From the NCBI RefSeq assembly GCF_010093535.1, contig NW_022985163.1, positions 1,030,353 through 1,094,352 on the forward strand: DNA of 64,000 bases, given 5' to 3'. A program made the translations under genes and the position numbers. Origin of the DNA: Lindgomyces ingoldianus (lineage: Eukaryota; Ascomycota; Dothideomycetes; Pleosporales; Lindgomycetaceae). The first letter of the stretch is position 1. The number at the start of each line of letters is the position of its first letter. The notes under the pieces are model-generated. The model had not been told where the DNA came from and did no database searches. It worked only from the letters and a program-made list of their open reading frames with translations. Positions 47,050 to 58,941 of this stretch are shown piece after piece.

Positions 47050-50000
47050 GAAAGTAGTAATATTCTTAGTGCTAAAGTATACTTAGTCTTTTACTAAGTA
47101 TATTTTATGTTTATGTGTCTTATTATGCTATTACTTCTAGTACTCTTACACTGTCTTAAGGTGTTTAGCTAGCTTCTACCTAGTTTAAGCTAGTTTATTA
47201 CTATTCTAGAGTGCTTATAAAGAAATACTAGCCTTTTTTGCTTATTTTAGCACGTCTGTAGATAGCAGATTCTTCCTGTAGACAGCCTAGAATAGTAATA
47301 TCTCTATAGAGCTATAAACAGCGTTGTTGTAAGCATATTCTATGTTAAAAAGAATCTCTGCCTAGTTATTCTACTTATAGTTACAGTATATTTAAAGATA
47401 CTGCTTTAATGTTTAGTTTTAGCGCTTAGTCTAGCTGTTAGTTTATAAGTAAAAAGCAGTAAAAAAAAGTCTTTTTATCTCTAAGTAGGCTATATATGTC
47501 TTTTAATAAGTAGATGTAAATAAAGCCCCTTAGTCTATTATAATAAAAAAGGGGAGGCTGTAGAGTCTTAAGATTTCCTGCTTAAAAGTCTTAGCTAAGG
47601 CTGCTGCCTTTAAGGTGCCCCTACTAAAAATGTAGTAGGCTATTTTAAAAAAATAATTAACTATAACTAGGATACTATTATAGCTCCTTCTATTTAACTA
47701 GCTAAGTAGTAGCTCTGTAATAAAATCTATAAAGATATCCTCCTAGATCCTAGAGGGGACTAGGAGGGGCTAGAGTTCCCTATACAGGGCATGTTAAGAG
47801 GATTTCACGCGTTAGCAAGCCTAGCATGTGCTAAGGTAGTCTTTAGTGTATTACTACATGCCTAGCTAATAAAAGTCCCTTTATACCTAATAAAAGGTTT
47901 TACTAAATCTAAGATAGCCTGCTAAAAGATAGTTATAGTAGGCCTAAAAAGCTTAAATTCTTACTTTTCTAAGTATATAAGTCTTTTTTTTATAAGTAAA
48001 AAGTCTTTTTTTCTCTTTTAACTACTTACCTACTTAGTTTAGTTAGTTCTTTACATCTTTTTTAAAAGCTTTTCTTACACCTTTAGTGTGCAGGTCTTTC
48101 TTAAGCCCTTTTATAATTACTTTTATTAAAAAGCTCTCTAGGCTTTAGGTCTTATTTACTATTCTAGCAGTACCTAAGGCTTTTATTCTAGCTGCTTAGG
48201 TAATAGCTGCTATTCTTAGCTGTCTTAGGCCCTTCTAGGGCAATCTTGCCCTGTCTAGCTCTAGTTTACGCTGCAGATTATAAAGTGCTTACTTCTATAA
48301 TCCTAGGCTATTCTTATTGTTACCCTCTCTACTTTTTTTGTAATTAGGCCTCTTTAAGGGCCTATTAGCAGAGTTAGTCTTACCTAGTTAATAATAAATT
48401 TAAAAGTTAAAAGTAGCTACTTACTTTACTTACTAAGATTACTTTCTAGTTAAGGTCTTAGTAGTTGTAAACTCTTAGAGGTTAGTGTAGTCTATTAAAA
48501 GTTTTATTATATAAGCAGCCTTTTCTAGATAGTAGCGCTAGTGTTTAAAGCCCTTTACTATAGTAAGTAGTTTACTGTTATAGGTGTTATAGTTACATTC
48601 TACTGCTATTATTTTGCGCAAGAAAAAAGCTATAAAGTGCTACTAGTCCTTTTCTACCTTATCTAGCCTAGGCTAGCTTAGAATTCCTAAGATTACATAT
48701 TCTAAGGCATTAGTTTTAACCTAGTAGTGTAGGTTAAAATTAAAATGTACTAGTAGTAGTTCTCTAGTAAATCTACTTTTTAGTTTATTAAAAGTAGACA
48801 CTACTTAGAGACTTAGCGCTAAAGAGATAAACTTCTTTTTATGTTACTAATAGCCTTTTTTAGCTAAACCTTAGAGTTGTTAGGTAAGCTAGTGTAAAAA
48901 AGTAGTAATTTATAAGAATCTTTTTATAAAGTAGTTAGTAAACTTTAAAAAAATCTAGATCTTCTTTATAGTTCTAAGGATTAGCCACCTCTAGATAGCT
49001 TTAACTTAGTCCTTCTTTATCTAAACCCCTTACAAAGTAATAAGCCTAGGTACCCTACTTTATTTATATAAAATTTGCATTTTAAAAGCTTAGTGTTCAG
49101 CTTATACAAAAAAGCCTAGATAAGACTAGGTAAACATGCTTTTTATACTTAACTTTGTTTTAAAAGTAAATAAGTATATTATCTAAGTAGATAATATAAT
49201 ATATGTTAAAAAAGTTTAATACTATAAAGTTAATATAACTCTAGAAAACTACTAAGGCGTTTATAAGTCTAAAAAGCATTATAGTGTATTTAAAATAGCT
49301 ATAGCAGGTCTAGAAAGTAGTCTTCTACTTATCCCTCTTTTTAATCTAAATATAGTAGTAGGTGTTGCGCAGGTCTAGTTTAAAGTAAATTTTAGCGCAG
49401 CTTAATTAATTTAAAGATTCCTTAATTAATAGAAAAAAGTTTTAGTTTTTTACTATAATAGCGTTAAAGCCTTAGTAGTCTATATAAAGTTAAAGTGCCT
49501 TATTCTTTTTTTATAAATAAAATAAAGGCCTTTACTCTTAACATTAAGCAGCGTATTTATCTCTATTCTAGGTTTATTTAGATATACTTTTATAAAACTT
49601 CTACCTTAGTAGTAAAGAAACTATAAAGGGGGCTATATAAAAGTTTTTTCCTTTTATTTAAGTTAATTATAAGCTTGTGTAGGCTATAGTTAGGCAGAAA
49701 AAAGGCGTTATATTTTAAAAATGCTTTTTAAAACTTCTTAAAGTATGCTAATAGTAGCCTAGGCTTCTCTAAAGTTAGTTAAAATATACAAGTAATTACT
49801 ATTATAAACATATTATTATTAAAGTTTATTAGTACTTTTATAAATGCTTTTAAGCTGTTTAGACTAATTGTCTTATAAAGTTAGTAGTGTCCTTAGAAAT
49901 AAACTATCTTATATATAAAGTTAGAAGTTAAGTTTTATTCTTTTAGCTAAGGCATGCCTAATATTATACTATAACTAGAGATCTTTATTATAAAAAAGGT

Positions 50001-50172
50001 AAATTTACTTACTTAAAACTACCTCTTACTATTCTTAATGCAGTAAAAGATATTAGCCCTTTTTATAACCTTTAATAGCTGTTCTTTTAGGAATATAAAG
50101 AAGCCTAGGTCTACTAGGTTAACTACTACACCTACTTATTTAGTAAGGGTTTAATCTAAGAAGTTTACCTCT

Positions 50173-50387
50173 TGTGATAACAAGCACTGTCTCTACCACT
50201 GTATAGAGCTGGGGAAGCAAGGTAGAGTAGGTCAGCTCTATTTCAGCTAAACTAGGATGGGGAGTGAAGGAGGCGAAGGGTTTTCGCGAGAGAAAAGCTT
50301 GCGCAGCGCCAAGGCGCTAGCGCGCTTGCTTAACCCCTAGCAAGATCATGTGACTAGCAGCGGAGCTTGACAAGCAGCACCGTCACA
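50173..50387 (+). repeat. Solo LTR, family F (215 bp), in E-outer
   Basis: TGTGATAACAAGC... to ...CACCGTCACA with duplication CCTCT (50168-50172 and 50388-50392). It is unmutated in appearance and rich in CpG. E2 near 20960 shows the empty site. Confidence 0.95.
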
Positions 50388-50762
50388 CCTCTGCTCTAAA
50401 GTCTATTATAGCTTAGCAGTAGTAAGAAAAGGTTAGACCTTTAATAGCTTTTAAAAAAGGTATAAGTGTTACTTTTATAGCACTAGGCCTAGCTTTTTAG
50501 GTACTTACTACTACTACTTTTTACCTTTTTAAGTATTCTACCTAGCCTATAAGACGCAGGGGGGGGTGTTCTAGGGCGCAGCTTTTCTTGCTAGGTTTTT
50601 TTTTTTAATAGGCAGTTTTTCTGCATGTAGCTTTACTTATAATAGTTATAGCAGCTTTTCTTATTTTAGTTTTTAGCCTTTTATGCCTTTTTAACTTCTA
50701 ACTTTTAAAGCCTAGTAGCTATAAAGTTATAAGGCTTTATATTATTTTTTTAGTATTAGTTA

Positions 50763-51860
50763 ACGTACTTTACAGGCAAGTTGCTTACACACCTAAGTTA
50801 CTTACTTTTGCTAAGACCCTACTAAACTACTTTTCCTATACTAATGCATTCCTAATAACACTACTTAAACACACTAAAAAAAACATTAGATATAGCTTAC
50901 GCTCTAAGCTTTTAAACAAGACATAAAACTCTTAAAAAATATGCTGTAGCTATATATAGAGTCTCTTAAAAGACAATAAATAACTACAGCACTAGACAAC
51001 CTTTATAAGCTAATTCTATAAATAACTTATAAAGGCTAGGTAATAAAAAGAAGTAGGTAATTATTAAGACTATACTTAAGCTATATGCATAAGGATTTCC
51101 CCTTAGATAGCATTTATAGCTAATATAGCTAATTTATTACACGCTAAGTGTAATCTAGGCTATATTAGCATAAACTAGCCTAGTATGTTTATAAAGTGTT
51201 ATTTAAAGCTTAAAGTAAAGTTTTAAGTATAAGTATAGTTAATAAATATTTAGTCTATAATAAAGCCTATTTTGCTAAAGTTGTACATGTTATTATCTTA
51301 GATGCTATACTTAGCTTTAATATTCTCTATAAGGCTAAACCTGCTCTAAATTACTCTAGAACTCTTATAGAAGGCTCTCTTATAGTTATACTACACTTAA
51401 ATATTACTTTAAAGTTTAGATAACACTTCTTAAATATACTAAGCTAGTTTATGCTAACATAGCCTAGATTACACTTAGCGCATAAAAAATTAGCTATATT
51501 AGCTATAAATACTAGCTAAGAGGAAAATCCTTACACATATAGCTTAAGTATAGTTTTAATAATTACTTACTTCTTCTTATTACCTAGCCTTTATAAGTTA
51601 GCTGTAGAATTAGCTTATAAAGGTTATCTAGTGCTATAGTTATTTATTATCTTTTAAAGAACTTTATACATAGCTATAGCATATTTCTTTAAAAGTTTTA
51701 TGTCTTATTTAAAAGCTTAAAGTGTAGGCTATATCTAATGTTCTTTTAGCATGTCTAAGTAGTGTTATTAGGAATGCATTAGTATAGAAAAAGTAGTTTA
51801 GTAGAGTCTTAGTAAAAGTAAGCAACTTAGGTGTGTAAGCAACTTGCCTGTAAAGTGTGT
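50763..51860. mobile_element. A-FB3: palindromic foldback element (1,098 bp)
   Basis: TA on both sides (50761-50762 and 51861-51862), exactly the length of A-FB1 and A-FB2. E2 shows the empty site at 21340-21341 (GTTAGTTACTTTAG). The loop faces as in A-FB1, the reverse of A-FB2. Confidence 0.9.
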
Positions 51861-52279
51861 TACTTTAAAGTTTCTTATAGCTTACCTAGCTTTTTAAAAG
51901 GTGTTTTACTTCTTCTAGAGGCCTCTTACTACCTTTATAGTTCCCTCCTGCCTAAAGGACCTGCTAGTGCTAGTTAGCCTCTGTCTCTAATTTAAAAAGA
52001 CTACTCTATACTCTTAGTTAAAAGTCTAGCTTATACTACACTTTCCTGTCTAAAGTAGAGAAAAAGTTATATATTAGGTTCTAATTTAAGTTATTTAAAG
52101 CTTTAATAAAGTTAATATTTTCTTACTAAGTTTTAAAATAGTTAAAGAGGTTAGTAAAAGTTTAATTTTTTTAATTTACATTTTTTATTTTTTACTTAGC
52201 TACATTTTTTTAAGCATATTTAAAAAAGCCTAACAGCGTTTTCTTTATAAAGCCTTAGTGTAATTAAGTTAAGTAGTTA

Positions 52280-53379
52280 ATGTACTTTATAGGCAAGTTC
52301 CTTACACACCTAAGTTGCTTACTTTTGCTAAGACTCTACTAAACTACTTTTCTTACACTAATGCATTCTCTACAACACTACTTAGACACGCTAAAAGAAT
52401 GTTAGATATAGCTTACACTTTAAGCTTTTAAATAAGACATAAAACTCTTAAAAAAACATGCTGTAGCTATGTATAAAGTTTTATAAAAAATAATAAATAA
52501 CTACAGCACTAGATAACATTTATAGGCTAATGTTATAGCTAAATTATAAAGGCTAGGTAATAAAAAGAAGCAAGTAATTATTAAGACTATACTTAAGCTA
52601 TATGCATAAGAAATTTCCCCTTAAATAGCATTTATAGCTAATATAGCTAATTTTTTATGTGCTAAGCATAATCTAGGCTATGTTTATATAAACTAGCCTA
52701 GTACATTTATAAAGCATTATTTAGAGCTTAAAGTAAAGTTTTAAGCGTAAGTATAGTTAAAAGATATTTAGCTAATTATAAAGCCTGTCTTACTAAAGTT
52801 GTATGTGTTATTATCTTAGATGCTATACTTAGCTTTAATATTCTCTATAAGGCTAAACCTGCCTTAAATTACTCTAGAACTTTTATAAAAAGCTTTTTTA
52901 TAGTTATACTTACACTTAAATGTTACTTTAAGCTCTAAATAACGCTTTTTAAACATACTAGGCTAGTTTATATAAATATAGCCTAGATTACGCTTAGCGC
53001 GCAAAGAATTAGCTATATTAGCTATAAATGCTATCTAAGGGGAAATTCCTTATGTATATAGCTTAAGTATAGTTTTAATAATTACCTGCTTCTTTTTATT
53101 ACCTAGCCTTTATAATTTAGCTGTAAAATTAGCTTATAAATGTTATCTAGCGCTATAGTTATTTATTATCTTTTATAAGACCTTACATATAGCTATAGCA
53201 CATTTTTTTAAGAGTTTTATGTCTTGTTTAAAAGCTTAGAGCATAAGCTGTATCTAACATTCTTTTAGCGCGTCTAAGTAGTGTTATAGAGAATACATTA
53301 GTGTAGAAAGGGTAGTTTAGTAGGGTCTTAGCAAAAGTAAGCAACTTAGGTGTGTGAGCAACTCGCCTGTGAAGTAAGT
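52280..53379. mobile_element. A-FB4: palindromic foldback element (1,100 bp)
   Basis: TA at 52278-52279 and 53380-53381. The empty site in E2 is at 21760-21761 (AGTAGTTAACTG). It has the same two arms and loop; the right terminus reads GAAGTAAGT. Confidence 0.88.
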
Positions 53380-54037
53380 TAACTATAAAGATTACATGTA
53401 CTACTCTATCTTAATAGTTGCAGGGGTCCTCCCCTAGGTAGCGCTAGCAGAACTCTACTTATAATACTGCATTTAGGAAGACTAAAAAGTTTTAGATATA
53501 TTCTTTATAGCTTTTAATATATGCTTATAGTTACTTATAGAACTTTTCTTTAAACTTTAAAAGTAAGTTAGGCTTAGGCAACTATAGCTTAAAAGGGGTG
53601 CCTACAGGAGCAGCTGTCCCAGGTAGGAACAATAAGGGTTAGCTAGTAGCTGTCTATAGGGGGGCTGCTAGCCCTAGCCCTACAGGGGTTAAGTTATTAT
53701 AGAGGGAGTTGTAAAGCTTTTAAAAAAATTATAATATTTTCTTTAATTAGTCTTTTTAAAGTTATTTTAGTTTTTTTTATTATTTTTTTACTTTTTTTCT
53801 TAGTTCTTTTTATTAGATCTTAGCATCTAGTTAAGTAATATTACTTATTATAATCTTCTTTAAAAGTATCTTAGCCTAAGTAAAGAGGTCTAAAGGTGGC
53901 AGTCTCTAGGGGGGTTGCGCAGATGTCCCCCCTTTGTTAGGTAGTCTGTTTATAAAGGAAGTCTGTAAGTCTTACATAATGCTATCTTAGGTAGCAACAG
54001 TTATGCTAGGTATTATTAAGTAGGTAGAAAATTATAT

Positions 54038-56262
54038 TATAAAAAATAAAGTATATAACGTACCTAACAGGTTGGCCAGCCACACAGGTTAGCTGGCCAC
54101 TTTTGCCAAGCCCCTACTAAACTCTACCTATCTACAGAATGCCTTAACAACAACACTAGATTAAATCTTCTAAAGAATGTTAGATACAGCTTGCTTTTTA
54201 GGCTTTTAAATAAGACTTAAAACTCTTCTTATAACACGCTATAGCTATTTATAATGTCTTTTATATAACACTAAGTAATTAACACGCTAGACAGCCTTTA
54301 TAAGAAGAATACTAGCCTAAATTAAGAAATTTAACTAAGCTTAAAAAAAGTAGTTATTAAGTACATACTTAAGCTTATCACACACAGATTTCTCCCTAGG
54401 CTTATAGCTATAGCTAATATAGCTAATTCCTTACGCGCAGAGTGTAATCTAGGCTAAGTTAGCTTAAACTAGCCTAGTATATAAGTTAAGCACTGCTTTA
54501 AGTTTATAATAAAGTTTAATTATAAGTATAATTATAAAAAAGTGCTTTATAAGAATTTAAAAGTTATCTAAAGCTAGTTTTACCTAGTAGCTAATATAAA
54601 AGCTAAGTATAGTATCTAAAATAAAAACACATATAACTTTAACAAGTTAAGCTGTATAATAGGCTAGATATTAACTAGAGTAGTTATTATAGCTTTAAAA
54701 AAATAAAAATAGCTAAAGGTAATATAGTAAAGTAATAAAAAGTAGATAATAGTTATTTAAAGCCTTAACATAATAAAGTAAGCTATGTTACTTTTTATTA
54801 TTTTTAAAAGCTACTATTACTTTTTTACTTAGTATAAAAAAAAGAATCTGCCTTAAAACTAGGTTATTATAGTCTTTAAAAACAGCTAGATAATAAATAA
54901 GCTTAGGCTATAGTAGTTAAAGCACTTTAATAAGTATATAAAAAAGTTATAGGCGCTTATTAGCTTTTTATTATTAATAGCTATAAAAGCTATAAGTTAC
55001 TTAATTTCTAGTAGTACTATAAAAAAAATTATTACTATTTATATGCTTTTACACTTATTACACTTTTTATAGCCTTTTAATGTAAGTTGTTTTACTTCTT
55101 TAAAAAAAGTGTATAAGTGCTAATCTAAAGATCTTATATATAACTAAATTACTTATATTATAAAACTTTAGTTCTTACTATGCTTTATACACGCTTATAA
55201 TATAGTAATTACTTTTAGTAATATTTAAAAAAGGTTTTAAGGCGCTAGTTTAGTTCTATTTAACCTAAAATAGGTTAAAATAGCCTTTAATGTTTAGTTA
55301 CATACTTTATTACTACTACTACTTATTAATAATAAGCCCTAGTAGTTATAAACTCTAAGTAATACCTTTAAATTTAAGTTATAATTAATGCTTATAAAAG
55401 TAAAAATTTAAAGGCATATAAATAGCTTACTAATCTCTATAGTAAAGGCTTTTAAAAAAGTTTTAAAAGGGGTAGTAATTATTACATATAAGCTAGTGTT
55501 AGCGCAAAGATTATAAAGCTTCAAGTAGTAAATAAGGCTACTACATAACATAGATTACATAAAAAAAAGGAGATTTAGGCAAAAAAGACCTTAATAGTTA
55601 AAGATAAGGCTTGTTTAACTACTTTAAAGAAGTTTAAAGCATATAGGAATAGAAAAAAGCTAAAGACATAAGTGCGCGCTAAAAAAAGTAAGCTAAGTTA
55701 AAAGTAATATAAGTAGTGTAATTAGACTAGGCATCACTTGTATACATATAAGAAAGTAGTAAAAGTAGACTCTAAATAATATTTTATGTTGTATTGCTTT
55801 ATATAGAGCTAAAGTAGGCTGTTTTGCGCTAGAATAGAGTAGTTTTAGTAGGGGCTTAGCAAAAGTAGCCAGCTAACCTGTGTGGCCGGCCAACCTGTTA
55901 GGTACGTTACTTTATAATTAAAAGGTGTATTAACTAATAAAGGCGTAACTGTAACATAAAAGTATAATTAGTACCTGCCTAATTTCTAAGGTAATTCTCT
56001 GCTATCTAAAAAGGGCTTCTACAACTAGCTATATACTTCTTTAGAGAGCTAGGCACAGCAGCGCTAGTAGCAACAAATCTAGTATGCTGTAGGTCTAGTT
56101 TAAAGTATTACCTGTCTAGGATGCCTAGCTTTTTAGGCGAGGTAGGCGTTGTCTAGGAAGTGCGGGGTTGACGGCACAGTTCAGGAGTTGTCCAGGACTG
56201 CCTAGTGCGGTCTAGGCCAGTCTATGTCAGCCGAGGAAACACCTGGATAGCCGGTCGTTACA
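54038..56262 (-). repeat. E-outer 5' LTR, split by B3
   Basis: 54038-54057 plus 55910-56262 gives 373 bp, equal to the other family E LTRs. It ends GGTCGTTACA followed by TTTAA. The right 130 bp are nearly unmutated. Confidence 0.9.
54058..55907 (+). mobile_element. B3: full-length family B pogo/Fot1-like transposon (1,850 bp)
   Basis: TA-flanked, with long inverted termini containing TGGCCAGCC/TGGCCGGCC. The transposase on + is decayed but recognisable: a segment near 54600 reads ANIKAKYSIQNKNTYNFNK in which one Gln is now a stop and the catalytic Asp has become Asn. Both termini carry the double repeat at 17-bp spacing (for instance AACCTG at 55875 and 55892). Confidence 0.9.
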
Positions 56263-56267
56263 TTTAA

Positions 56268-56315
56268 GTGGATTCCCACCGCATTTAGACCTATTGTCTT
56301 GCCTGTGGTGTTACA
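56268..56315 (+). repeat. Family G LTR, right end only
   Basis: 48 bp ending GTGGTGTTACA. It matches the last part of the LTR at 58411-58701 and is followed by H. It is cut on the left by E-outer. Confidence 0.75.
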
Positions 56316-58410
56316 TCATATTAGAAAACTTACTTTTGCTAGTAACAGCCTTATTAATAATATTACATTAATTATTTATTTAACTACATCTAACTCTAAG
56401 AAGTGTCTAATTTAGTTTAAGTTGTAACGTACCTAACGGGTTGGCCGGCCACTTTTGCTAAGCCCCTACTAAAACTACCCTATTCTAGCGCAAAACAGCC
56501 TACTTTAGCCCTATATAAAGTAATACAACACAAGATATTATTTAGAGTCTACTTTTACTACTTTTTTACATGTACGCAAGTTATGCCTAGTCTAATTACA
56601 CTACCTACATTACTTTTAACTTAGCTTACTTTCTTTAGCGCACACCTGCGTCTTTAGCTTCTTCCTATTACTACGCGCTCTAAACTTCTTTAGAGTAGTT
56701 AGACAAGCTCTATTTTTAACTATTAAGGTCTTTTCTGCTTAAATCTACTTCTTTTTATGCAATCTATGTTACGTAGTAGCCTTATTTACTACTTAAAGCT
56801 CTATAATCTCTTTTTACACTAACACTAGCTTATGTGTAATAATTACTACCTTTTTTAAAACTTTTTTAAAGGCTTTTACTATAGACATTAGTAAGCTATT
56901 TATATACTTTTAAATTTTTACTTTTATAAGCATTAATTATAACCTAAATTTAAACGTATTACTTAAAGTTTACAACTACTAGAGCTTATTATTAATAAGT
57001 AGTAGTAGTAATAAAGTATATAACTAAATATTAAAAGCTATTTTAACTTATTTTAAGTTAAATAAGACTAAACTAGCGCTTTAAAACCCTTCTTAGATAT
57101 TACTAAAAGTAATTGCTATATTATAAGTGTGTATAAAGCATAGTAGAAACTTAAGTTTTATAATATAAGTAATTTAGTTATATATAAAATCTTTAGTTTA
57201 GCACTTATACACCTTCTTTAAAGAGGCAAAATAACTTATATTAAAAGGCTATAGAAAGTGTAATAAGTGTAGAAGCATATAAATAGTAATAATTTTATTT
57301 TTCTTATAGTACTACTAGAAATTAAGTAAGTTATAGCTTTTATAGCTATTAATAATAAAAAGCTAATAAGCACTTATAACTTTTTTTTATATGCTTATTA
57401 AAGTGCTTTAACTACTATAGCCTAAGCTTATTTATTATCTAGCTGTTTTTAAAGACTATAATAACTTAGTTCTATGGCAGATTTTTTTTATACTAGGCAG
57501 AGAGGTAATAGCAGCCTTTAAAAATAATAAAAAGTAAAATAGCTTACTTTATTATATTAATGCTTTAAATAACTATTATTTACTTCTTATTACTTTACTA
57601 TATTACCTTTAGCTAACTTTATCTCTTTAAAGCTATAATAACTGCTCTAGTTAATATTTAGCTTATTATAAAGCTTAACTTATTAAAGTTATATGTGTCT
57701 TTATTCTAGATACTATACTTAGCTTTTATGTTAGCTACTAAGTAAAACTAGCCTTAGATAACCTCTAAATCTTTATAAAGTGCTTTTTTATAATTATACT
57801 TATAATTAAACTTTATTATAAACTTAAAGCAGTGCTTAACCTATATACTAGGCTAGTTTAAGCTAACCTAGCCTAGATTACACTCTGCGTGTAAGGAATT
57901 AGCTATATTAGCTATAGCTACAAGCCTAAAGGGAAATCTGCGTGTAATAAGCTTAAGTATATACTTAATAACTACTTTTTTTTAAGCTTAGTTAGATTTC
58001 TTAATTTAGGCTAGTATTCTACTTCTAAAGGCTGTCTAGCGTGTTAATTACTTAGTGTTGTGTAAAAAACATTATAAATAGCTATAGCATGTTATAAGAA
58101 AAGTTTTAAGTCTTATTTAAAAGCTTAAAAAGTAAGCTGTATTTAACATTCTTTAGAAGATTTAATCTAGTGTTGTTGTTAAGGCATTATGTAGATAGGT
58201 AGAGTGTGGTAGGGGCTTGGCAAAAGTAGCCAAAAGTAGCCAGCTAACCTGTGCGGCCGGCTAACCTGTTAGGTACGTTAGTTTTTACACACTGTTACAT
58301 TAAATTATTTAGTTATTATAGATAGGATCCTAGAGACTTTCTATTAACTAAAGCCTTTAGGTTTAGAACCTCTTATCCCCTGTAATTAGAATTGCCTTTA
58401 GAAAAGTTGC
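56316..58410 (+). repeat. H1: leader repeat H, copy 2, split by B4
   Basis: 56316-56426 plus 58279-58410. It matches 58702-58941; B4 sits at a TA that is unoccupied in that other copy (GGTTATAGTTTTTA). It ends AGAAAAGTTGC, directly abutting the LTR at 58411. Confidence 0.75.
56427..58278 (-). mobile_element. B4: full-length family B transposon (1,852 bp), minus orientation
   Basis: TA at 56425-56426 and 58279-58280. It is in the opposite orientation to B3. The left terminus has a single TTGGCCGGCC site; the right terminus has two sites plus a short local duplication (GTAGCCAAAAGTAGCC). The transposase is fully decayed. Confidence 0.9.
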
Positions 58411-58701
58411 TGTAACGATTCTCACGAATGGTTCCATCTCGGGTCCTCGGAACCTATCCGAACGGTCCCTGTATCGGCCCCAACTATGACTCAATCCTGT
58501 CCCCCGCAGTTACCTCTATTCCCCTCTAAGTATTTAGTCGCACCTGTTCTCTTAGCTAGCTTAGTAGTTTTCTAATATCCTTTTGTACAAGGCCTATAGG
58601 TGTTAATAGCATTCCTAGGTTCTAAGTCCCCACGCACTTCTATATGCCTCTACGTGGATTCCTACTGCATTTAGACCTATTGTCTTACCTGTGCTGTTAT
58701 A
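58411..58701 (+). repeat. Family G LTR (291 bp)
   Basis: TGTAACGATTC... to ...GTGCTGTTATA. The first 140 bp (58411-58550) are GC-rich and unmutated. H follows on its right, and another H lies on its left, giving the order LTR-H-LTR-H. No 5-bp duplication was found. Confidence 0.7.
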
Positions 58702-58941
58702 TTATATTAGAAAACTTACTTTTACTAGTAATAGCCTTATTAATAATATTATATTAATTATTTATTCAACTATGTCTAACTTTAAAAAGTGTTTAATTTA
58801 GTTTAGGTTATAGTTTTTATACACTATTACATTAAGTTATTTAGTTATAATAAATAAGATCTTAGAGACTTTCTATTAACTAAAGCTTTTAGGTTTAAAA
58901 CTTTCTATTCTTTATAATTAAGATTGCCTTTAGAAAAGTTG
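58702..58941 (+). repeat. H2: leader repeat H, copy 3 (uninterrupted)
   Basis: 240 bp between the family G LTR and the gag-like region, with no B insertion; this makes it the empty-site reference for B4. No coding trace. Confidence 0.7.

Larger units (their letters stand above)
47050..54037 (-). pseudogene. E-outer pol and gag remnant, with three insertions
   Basis: It aligns with E2 17805-22416. The RT catalytic box Y-L-D-N lies at about 49179-49190 on the minus strand, without the 21-bp duplication seen in E2. It is interrupted by a family F solo LTR (50173-50387), A-FB3 (50763-51860) and A-FB4 (52280-53379). Each insertion has target duplications and a visible empty site in E2. Decay resembles that of E2 but the substitutions differ, so the two copies mutated separately. 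Confidence 0.78.
13266..56262 (-). mobile_element. E-outer: one Ty3/Gypsy element expanded to 43 kb by nested insertions
   Basis: The left LTR is 13266-13638. The right LTR is 54038-54057 plus 55910-56262, split by B3. Both total 373 bp, begin TGTAAAAAAC-like and end TTACA-like. The 5-bp duplication TTTAA lies at 13261-13265 and 56263-56267. The element's own pieces are 13639-15080, 22795-23195, 25263-25372, 47050-50172, 50393-50762, 51863-52279 and 53382-54037. Pol is on the minus strand. Compared with the complete copy E2, 358 bp (E2 17447-17804) is missing where C1 and C2 sit. Confidence 0.88.
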
